Under the pieces are notes generated by a model, which was given only the letters and a program-made list of their open reading frames with translations, ran no database searches and was not told where the DNA came from. Below, piece after piece: positions 57,046 through 64,000 of a DNA stretch of 64,000 bases (within the stretch, counting starts at the first letter, position 1; every line of letters starts with the position of its first letter). Source of the stretch: Syncephalis plumigaleata (taxonomy: Eukaryota; Zoopagomycota; Zoopagomycetes; Zoopagales; Piptocephalidaceae). A program made the translations under genes and the position numbers. The stretch is taken from NCBI GenBank assembly GCA_025201365.1, contig JAIXMF010000014.1, positions 1 through 64,000 of the forward strand, written 5' to 3'.

Positions 57046-57517
57046 AGGCACGAACTACCATTGACGAGCAGCAATAGGTTACCTATAGGGATACCATTGT
57101 AAGCACATGGACTAATAAAGCAGTGCTATCATTACAATGTAATTAATTGTCGCTGTGCATCTTGACTATTATCATTATTAGTTCCTTATCCATACATTAT
57201 TCGACAATTAATCGTTGACTACAGTTTTTATCCATTTGCCAGTTAGCCTTTGTCTTACGAAATGATAGTTACACTAATTGTAATACATAATATCCATCAT
57301 TAACATGTCCTTAACTGCTAGGCAATGAAATACTCAATAATAAAGCAATGCGATAATGATGTAACAGTTGTGTAAATCTGTATAATAAAGAGCAAATGTT
57401 AAAGCTAACAATGTAATGGATGGAAAACATCCATGAGTGAGCCAATCAACCACAACGACATTGATAAGTTTTTTTTCTTTTTTACTGGAAAAAACAACTC
57501 ATTCACTTGAACTAATC
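57046..57517. other. Spacer between P450 and IMP4
   Basis: AT-rich, with AATAAA-like signals. A weak likeness to the dispersed CCAACC repeat occurs near 57220 and is not counted. No gene is seen. Confidence 0.5.
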
Positions 57518-58944
57518 ATGGTAAGCATTTTTACTTTGTCAGCGATATTGTAATTAAACATCATGCTATCATATAGATCCGCCGTCAAGCAAGATTACGT
57601 CGCGAGTATTTGTACCGCAAGGCATTAGAGAGCAAGGAGGCTCAGATATTTGAACGCAAACAAAAATCAAAGAGGCAGTTGAAGGTTAGTTCATCGTAGC
57701 AATAGCAGTAGTAGTGGCAGTAGCAGCAGCAGCAGCAGCAGCAACTTCTGACTTATACAACCAATAGAGGGAAAAGACCTACCCACCGAATCACGTAATG
57801 AAACTGCACGTTTACGCAAAGAATTACCGTTTGACGAAGCGCAAGAAGGTAAGTTATTTAATATTTTATTTGATAATTGACTAAGACACAATCGAATAGC
57901 ACCATCAACGCATGTCGATGATGAATACGCCAACGCGGGAGTACATGATCCAAAGTGGTAGTGACCACTTCACGCGATCCAAGTAGTCGTCTTCAGCAGT
58001 TTGCCAAGGTAAAAGAACAATGAAGCAAATGTAAAGAAACCTAACTAACTAACCAACTAACTGCAATGAATGTCACAGGAGATGCGATTATGTATTCCAA
58101 ACTCACAGCGTATTAATCGTGGTAATTACGTGATGAAGGATCTGGTCGATGCGTGTCGCTCGAATGAAGTCACCGATCTGGTGATTCTACACGAACATCG
58201 CGGTCAACCCAGTAAGATTACATGCGAGACATCACTCGATAATCATCATCATAGAGATGAAAGTAATAACCATTTCGATGTAATATAATTCTCCTACTAG
58301 ATGGTATGATGTGTGTCATTTCCCATATGGTCCAACTTGTTACTACACATTGTACAATGTGGTATTACGACATGATATGCCGATCGTGGTACGGTATCCG
58401 AGGCTTTTCCGCATTTAATATTAGAGAATTTTACGACAAAGCTTGGACAACGGGCAAGTGCTACGCTTACTACTCATTGTATTGAGTTTATGCTGCTATA
58501 TACTAATCGAGTTGATGTGTATAGGTGGCCAACTCCCTTAAATACCTATTCCCCGTACCAAAGGAGGATAGCAAACGAGTGATGACATTCTCGAATCAGA
58601 ATGATTTCATATCATTTAGGTAAATGGTTTAATTCGAGTATGATGATGATGATGGCGCTACTTGCTTATTGACATGTGGCCGTTACCTTAGACATCATGT
58701 ATTTTACAAGTCTGGCCCGAAAGAAGTGCAACTCGCCGAGGTTGGACCACGATTTGAAATGCGACGTAAGTTGAAATAGTCATTTACTTCAATATTGGAT
58801 TACACTTGCTTATTATTGACAATAATGATGATGATATGTATAGCTTACGAGATTCGCTTGGGTACCGTGGATATACCGGATGCCGATGTGGAATGGGTAT
58901 TGCGACCCTATCATCGTACGGCTAAGAAGCGTGAAATGCTCTAA
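57518..58944 (+). CDS. IMP4: U3 snoRNP protein IMP4 (Brix domain)
   Basis: Part of the Mpp10-Imp3-Imp4 complex of the small-subunit processome, needed for early 18S rRNA processing in the nucleolus. Nine exons: 57518-57520 (only ATG), 57577-57684, 57768-57848, 57900-58008, 58079-58211, 58301-58453, 58525-58619, 58692-58765, 58844-58944. Landmarks are IRRQARLRREYLYRKALESKE, DDEYANA, TTSRDPSSRLQQFAK, IPNSQRINRGNYV, VILHEHRGQP, YYTLYNVVLRHDM, LKYLFPVPKEDSKRV, NQNDFISFRHHVFYK and the C-terminus WVLRPYHRTAKKREML. The intron at 58454-58524 is GC-AG. Exons total 857 nt, four short of 861. Four frame breaks are seen (exon 2/3 junction, about 57955, 58312 and 58382), each repaired by one base. The intact length would be about 286 residues, as in other eukaryotes. 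Confidence 0.88.
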
Positions 58945-59691
58945 CGTCTCCATAGCAACGTTAAGCCATAGTGTATTATGCTGCGTGTCGATCGTCGTGA
59001 ATAACCACTAGTGATTAACTAACTAATAAATGAATAAATTAAAGTGCATAATAATTACGTTCGATGATGGTAACAGCTAACGAAGTGTTGTAAAAGCATA
59101 GGATTACAATACAATAAACGTACCACGTCCACCTTCACTATCCTATTATACTATCATTGCTTAATAATTAGGGACGTTGATACGGGAAAAGTCCAAGTTG
59201 TACAGTATAGTGGTTGTTATTCGTCATTTTATTATCATCATTATCATCATAGCGCAAGCGATTGGAAGTGAAGAGGAAATCATTCGGTTCTGCATCGATT
59301 CTTGTTACAAGACTTTTCCAACCACTCATTATTTTGACCCAACCCTGTATTCATTTTTCTACATTTTTTGAACAAGGAATCTCACTCCTGTCTTCCTTCA
59401 ATCTTCATCCGTTCACCACTTCACCAAGCTTTCTTTCTTATCTGCTTCTATGTTTATACTGGTGCTGCACTAACAAGCTTATCGTTAATCTACGCATAGC
59501 CTATTCATCAGCGTACGTACGTGTATTACATTAGGACACTCACACTCACTCACACACACGTACGTACACGTTCCACACTTCATCTGTTCAAGAAGTTACT
59601 CCTACTTGAATCTTTCCTTTCTTCTTTGTCGTTTATTTCGTTTCTTCTACTGTTCGTTCCTTGAACCACACGCGCATAATCAATACTTATC
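58945..59691. other. Spacer between IMP4 and VPS68
   Basis: AT-rich 3' flank, then pyrimidine-rich DNA (59310-59680) leading to VPS68. A short match to the dispersed repeat (GACTTTTCCAACCACTCATT) lies at 59311-59330 without its usual downstream part. No gene is supported. Confidence 0.5.
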
Positions 59692-60536
59692 ATGTCGGCT
59701 GGCGGGTGGCGTGCAGGCACAACCCAACATCGTTTATGTCTATTTCCTATGCCTTCACTGCCGGCATTGGCTCCACATTTACGACATGAAGGTGGTGTCT
59801 ATCTATCAGGTGCTTTGGTAAGTAGTAGCGAATAGATAATAGTTCAACTGAACATACTCTAACCGACATGTGCCAACATATCAATGTGCTACGCGATACT
59901 ATCATTAGTTTGCCGCAGCATGGTGGCTATTCATTGATGGAGCAATCCAGGCTACGCAACGCGGTATTGGTATGAGCGCCGAATGGACACCAGGCGTATG
60001 TGTCATGTTGGGCATGTTTATGTACGTAATAATATGTCACTATGGTTATATACTATCTAATCGACAATGCAATCTACGACTGTTATTGCTGTTTCAATAT
60101 GCTAATATATCCATTGATGAGTAGTGTAAACTCCATAGATCAATCACGTCTCACGGGTGACGGCTACCTACTCGATCCGATTTCTGCATGGCGAGCACGA
60201 CTAGCACTATTCCTTGGAGTGACCGTGATGGTGAGCGGAGTGGCAGGATCAGTGGTAAGTAGTTCATTCTAATGCTGTCATTTACTTTATAACAATGACA
60301 ATAATCATAATGGATCAATCTAGGCGATGCTTTGTGTAAAATTCACTAGTATCTACGCTTATCCCGGTTATTGTATTGTGGCTCAGTGTTGTCTACTTAT
60401 AATTAGGTAAGAACGCCTGGATGACAATGAGCATTAGCATCGCTGATTATTGATCAATGTTTCTAGTTCGGCTGTTCTATGGGTTGCGCAAAATATAGAA
60501 GGAGAATATCAAATTACTCTGTCGCGAATGAACTAA
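59692..60536 (+). CDS. VPS68: VPS68/TMEM50-like membrane protein
   Basis: Four-helix membrane protein. Yeast Vps68 works with Vps55 in traffic from endosome to vacuole. Five exons, 59692-59817, 59909-60021, 60125-60254, 60324-60406 and 60467-60536, give 522 nt and 173 residues with all phases consistent. Family blocks are GVYLSGALFAAAWWLFIDGA, WTPGVCVMLGMFIVNSIDQS, WRARLALFLGVTVMVSGVAGS, and the C-terminal helix ending SSAVLWVAQNIEGEYQITLS. The Met at 59692 is chosen as the only ATG shortly before the conserved part. The roughly 30 residues after it (SAGGWRAGTTQHRLCLF) have no family match. All introns are GT-AG and 70-105 bp long. Confidence 0.88.
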
Positions 60537-60970
60537 CCAAATAGTCAACGTGACTAGCGCAATCATGGCTGTCAAGGAAGACTACATAAACATGTGTATG
60601 CAGATGTATGTACGTATGTGTAGTCATGGACACTGTCTCTTTAAGTAACTATCATACATTTTCTTATTTGTTATGTGATAAATCCAATGGTTCTCTATTT
60701 GTCTTTTTAATGTACATGACCTCTCAATGAATACAAGTATAGAAAAATTCACAAATAGACGCGATTTATTGATTATACTCGATTGATTAACGAGAAATGA
60801 TATCATATCAACAATGGTCATCATTCCTCTTGTATATTATTAACAATAACAGTTTATTATTTTCACATTACGTGTCATTAAAGCAAGTAGATTGCCGCTA
60901 TGAAACGAACGTGTATATGACGACAATGTAGAGGGTAAGAAGACGAATGAATAGAAAGGAGGAGCGAGTA
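60537..60970. other. Convergent 3' spacer VPS68/ACS
   Basis: AT-rich stretch between two genes that end toward each other. It holds AATAAA-like signals on both strands and nothing else that I can support. Confidence 0.55.
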
Positions 60971-63022
60971 TTACTTTTGTTGTTGTTGCTGTTGCTTCTC
61001 GGCGACTGTTTTAATAATGTCGTCCACTACACTTGGCTCGCCAACAGTGCTGAGATCGCCGAGACTATCGGCTTCACCGTTGACGATCTTACGCAGTACA
61101 CGACGTACAATCTTGCCTGATCGTGTTTTGGGTAATTCCGCCACAATATGAAGATGTTTAGGCGCGGCAAACGGACCGATCACCTTGCGTACTTGTAGAA
61201 CAAGTTCACGAGGCTCCACTTGATGTGTAGGCTTAATGGTGACGAAGGCACAGATGGCCTGACCGGTTAGCTCGTCTTGCTGTCCGACGACGGCGGTTTC
61301 CGCGACACCCTGATGTTGAATCAACGCCGACTCAATTTCCGAGGTACTGAGGCGATGACCGCTCACATTGATGACATCATCGACACGACCACGAATCCAG
61401 TAGTAGCCGTCGGCATCGCGATAACAACCATCTCCCGTGAAGTAGTAGCCGGGATAGACGCGCATGTAGCCGTTAAGGTAGCGTTCGTGTGTATTATACA
61501 CGGTACGCATAATGGATGGCCATGGACGTTTAATGGCGAGTACACCTTCCACGTCATTGCCCGTCAACTCCTTGCCGGTGGTAGGATCAAGAATGGCCAG
61601 ATCAATACCGAAGAATGGTACCGAGGCACTGCCCGGTTTAGCGGCGATAGCACCCGGCAATGGTGTCACGGCAATGGCACCGGTTTCCGTTTGCCAATAA
61701 GTGTCAATGACCGCGCAACGACCTTTACCGACCTTGTCGTTGTACCAGTGCCATGCTTCCGGATTGATCGGTTCACCTACTGAGCCGATCACCCTTAACG
61801 AGGACAGATCCTTACCCTCGAGCCATTGATCGCCTAGACGACGTAGCGCACGAATGGCCGTGGGTGCCGTGTAGAAATGGGTGATCCTATGTTCAGCGAC
61901 CATGTCCCAGAATCGACTGGCATTCGGGTAAGTGGGCACCGATTCGAATAGAATGGATGTGCCACCCAAACACATGGGACCGTAGACGATATAGTTGTGA
62001 CCGGTGATCCAGCCTACATCGGCGGTACAGCCAAGAATGTCGCCATGATGAAAGTCGAACGCGTATTTAGTGGTGACTGCCGCGTTCAATAGATAGCCAG
62101 CGGTGGTATGGACCACACCCTTGGGTGTACCCGTTGAACCGGACGTGTACAAAAGGAAGAGCGGATCCTCGGCGTCCATCCACTCGGGTGGGCAATAGGC
62201 ACGATGACGTTCGACAGCCTCGTGCCACCATTCATCGCGACCCTCTGTCATTAGAATGTCGGCAGGTTCTGCGCCACGTTGGAATACAACAACCTTCTCG
62301 ACCGAGGGACAACCATGAGCCATGGCCTGATCCACGATATTCTTGGTGGCGATGGCACGACCACCGCGACGTCCTTCATCCACGGTAAAAATGACACGAC
62401 ACTGTGCATTATTAACACGGTCACGCAATGCTTCGAAGCTGAATCCGGCAAAAACGACAGTGTGTGGACAACCAATACGCGTGCACGCTAGCATGGCCAC
62501 TACCGTTTCGGGCACCATAGGCATGTAAATGGCCACGGCATCACCTTTGCGTAGACCGTAGCTGCGAAGTAAGTTGGCCACGCGATTAACCTCGCGGAAC
62601 AACCAGCCATAAGTAATGTGGCGTGATTGATTAGGCTCGTCAGGTTCGTAGATCATGGCGACACGATTGGGGTCGGCGTTAGCGTGACGGTCCACGCAAT
62701 TGTAGGAGACGTTTAATTTACCGCCACGGAACCATGCCACATCGCCATACTCGAATCCACCGCTGGTAACCACCTCGAATGGATGATACCAATGGAGCAT
62801 TTCATGGGCTAGTTTCGACCAGAATGCATCAGGATCACGAATACTCTGCTCCCACATCTCGCGATACTGCTTAAGCGAGCTGATATGAGCCTTGGGCCAG
62901 CCATCGCTGCCTTCTTGCAGTTGCTTGGGCACGGCCACGGCCTTTACACCATCAATGGCGGGTTCACGTAGTTCGGGAAGGACGGTAGCCTCGGTTACTT
63001 TATGAATATCAGTATGAGACAT
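60971..63022 (-). CDS. ACS1: Acetyl-CoA synthetase
   Basis: AMP-forming enzyme that makes acetyl-CoA from acetate, ATP and CoA, in cytosol and nucleus, for lipid synthesis, the glyoxylate route and histone acetylation. A single intronless frame of 683 codons, full length for the family, starts [20 protein letters not shown]. Motifs are [40 protein letters not shown], the P-loop [77 protein letters not shown], and the catalytic lysine in [16 protein letters not shown]. The C-terminus ends in a run of six glutamines (CAA/CAG repeat), which is unusual. The coding DNA is visibly more GC-rich than its surroundings, in line with a highly expressed gene. No frame breaks are found. The symbol follows yeast and is assigned by family. 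Confidence 0.96.
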   Translation of the reverse strand: MSHTDIHKVTEATVLPELREPAIDGVKAVAVPKQLQEGSDGWPKAHISSLKQYREMWEQSIRDPDAFWSKLAHEMLHWYHPFEVVTSGGFEYGDVAWFRGGKLNVSYNCVDRHANADPNRVAMIYEPDEPNQSRHITYGWLFREVNRVANLLRSYGLRKGDAVAIYMPMVPETVVAMLACTRIGCPHTVVFAGFSFEALRDRVNNAQCRVIFTVDEGRRGGRAIATKNIVDQAMAHGCPSVEKVVVFQRGAEPADILMTEGRDEWWHEAVERHRAYCPPEWMDAEDPLFLLYTSGSTGTPKGVVHTTAGYLLNAAVTTKYAFDFHHGDILGCTADVGWITGHNYIVYGPMCLGGTSILFESVPTYPNASRFWDMVAEHRITHFYTAPTAIRALRRLGDQWLEGKDLSSLRVIGSVGEPINPEAWHWYNDKVGKGRCAVIDTYWQTETGAIAVTPLPGAIAAKPGSASVPFFGIDLAILDPTTGKELTGNDVEGVLAIKRPWPSIMRTVYNTHERYLNGYMRVYPGYYFTGDGCYRDADGYYWIRGRVDDVINVSGHRLSTSEIESALIQHQGVAETAVVGQQDELTGQAICAFVTIKPTHQVEPRELVLQVRKVIGPFAAPKHLHIVAELPKTRSGKIVRRVLRKIVNGEADSLGDLSTVGEPSVVDDIIKTVAEKQQQQQQK

Positions 63023-64000
63023 GATGGCAATATTGATATACAGTAGTTATGGTTGAACAATCAATAAACTATTGGTATAAACAGGGAAAATGGAAAGGAT
63101 ATATGAGTGAGTGAGAGCAAGTAAGTGTGAGAAAGAGAGGTTAGACAGACAAATAGATAGATAGATAGAGAGGAAGTGACACGTACTGTTGGATATCGGG
63201 AATGAACGGAGGAACGTTTTAAATGTAGCAGCAAGTGTTACGATATCACGCGCTATAAAAGAAATGAACAATGGACAAGTGTGACGACAATGATATGTAC
63301 GTGCGTGCGTGTGCGTGTGTGCTTGTTTGTTTGTTTGTCGTGTTGCACCTGTTAATGGATAGGGAATGATCCAGCTAGAACACGTATAGCTTTGTGAATA
63401 ATGCCAAGAATATTCTTATCGACTACAACGTGACGCGTGCGTGTGTGCGTACGTGTGGTGTGTGGATGTGGATGTGTGTGGATGTATACGTGATACCAAT
63501 AGAGTGATCACACGTAATGAATGGAATGAACTGCACACAGGCCGTTAGATACACGAGAGATGGATGAGATACAACAGGATCACTATCAAGATGTGGGATC
63601 TAACCACTGAAACGTATGTAGAAGAAGAAGAAAAATAACAATAAGAGTTATAATAGAAGAGAGAAAGATGTAGATGAATTAGCAATGGAATGTAAAGCGT
63701 GATATCTCATCTATTTGTAGGTTACAGCTTGGGAATCTATTATTCGTGGTCGGGGAAACTTATAGTCGGCTAAATAACCATGAATGGTAAGTCAGCTCGC
63801 TTGGGGCAAACAAGTAGACGGACTTTTATTCCACACATTAACAACGAAGACATAAACGAGAAGTGGACGAGTATGGATGCGAGTATGATGTGGGGAAATA
63901 GAATGTAATACTAGAAATGCGCGTCACATTGATGCGATTCTTTAGTATTTGAATGATCTATTCCCATGATCACACGATTAGAGACAGAGAGACAGACAGA
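63023..64000. promoter_or_regulatory. Upstream region of acetyl-CoA synthetase
   Basis: About 1 kb to the window edge with no supported gene. It is purine-rich on the + strand, and thus pyrimidine-rich in the sense of the ACS gene, with GT-rich stretches (63297-63340 and 63430-63490) and GATA-type tetranucleotides at about 63155-63165. It is likely promoter and 5' leader. Confidence 0.5.

Noticed and set aside
61277-61783. 168-codon plus-strand frame opposite acetyl-CoA synthetase
   Set aside because: Antisense shadow of a GC-rich conserved gene, with no motif of its own.

Overview
The window looks like nuclear DNA of an early-diverging (zygomycete-grade) fungus. This is inferred from a fungal-type 161-residue tropomyosin, a NsdD/SUB-1-like GATA factor, fungal forms of NFS1, SYS1, COA3, IML2, VPS68 and IMP4, short introns (about 50-120 nt, mostly GTAAGT donors), AT-rich spacers, and a DIRS-type tyrosine-recombinase retrotransposon of a kind known from Mucoromycota-like fungi. 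No species is claimed.

Layout, left to right. 1-6.4 kb: a sodium:solute (urea-type) symporter (+), a WD40 C-terminal piece like Met30/SconB (-), Golgi protein SYS1 (+), mitochondrial cysteine desulfurase NFS1 (-) and cytochrome oxidase assembly factor COA3 (+). 6.4-11.6 kb: an apparently whole DIRS-like element (6581-10780) inside or beside a coiled-coil gene of unknown function. 12.2-19.3 kb: an IML2/TTC39 protein, two small single-pass membrane proteins and a GDSL esterase of the IAH1 type, all (+). 19.3-27.6 kb: gene-poor DNA with many microsatellites, strongly pyrimidine-rich toward a GATA factor at 27.6-29.8 kb. 30.4-31.9 kb: two SINE-like insertions with 17-bp target duplications, then tRNA-Ala(AGC). 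33.4-38.9 kb: a large inverted repeat (arms about 1.73 kb) around the catalytic end of a prolyl oligopeptidase. 39-64 kb: a PH-domain protein (-), an 11-exon DIP2/CPS1-type double-adenylation protein (+), tropomyosin (+), a cytochrome P450 (+), IMP4 (+), VPS68 (+) and acetyl-CoA synthetase (-).

The genes do not form one pathway. Most are ordinary housekeeping genes: Fe-S cluster assembly and respiratory-chain assembly (NFS1, COA3), membrane traffic (SYS1, VPS68), ribosome biogenesis (IMP4), actin cables (tropomyosin) and acetyl-CoA supply (ACS).

The most notable points are the large inverted repeat with a captured peptidase fragment, the pair of SINE-like copies sharing a tail but not a head, a short dispersed repeat found just downstream of several genes, and repeated single-base reading-frame breaks in conserved genes. 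In five genes where exon lengths could be summed or frames compared, these fit loss of one base, often from a GG or CC doublet. That looks more like a consensus-sequence problem than real decay, though several other genes are unbroken.
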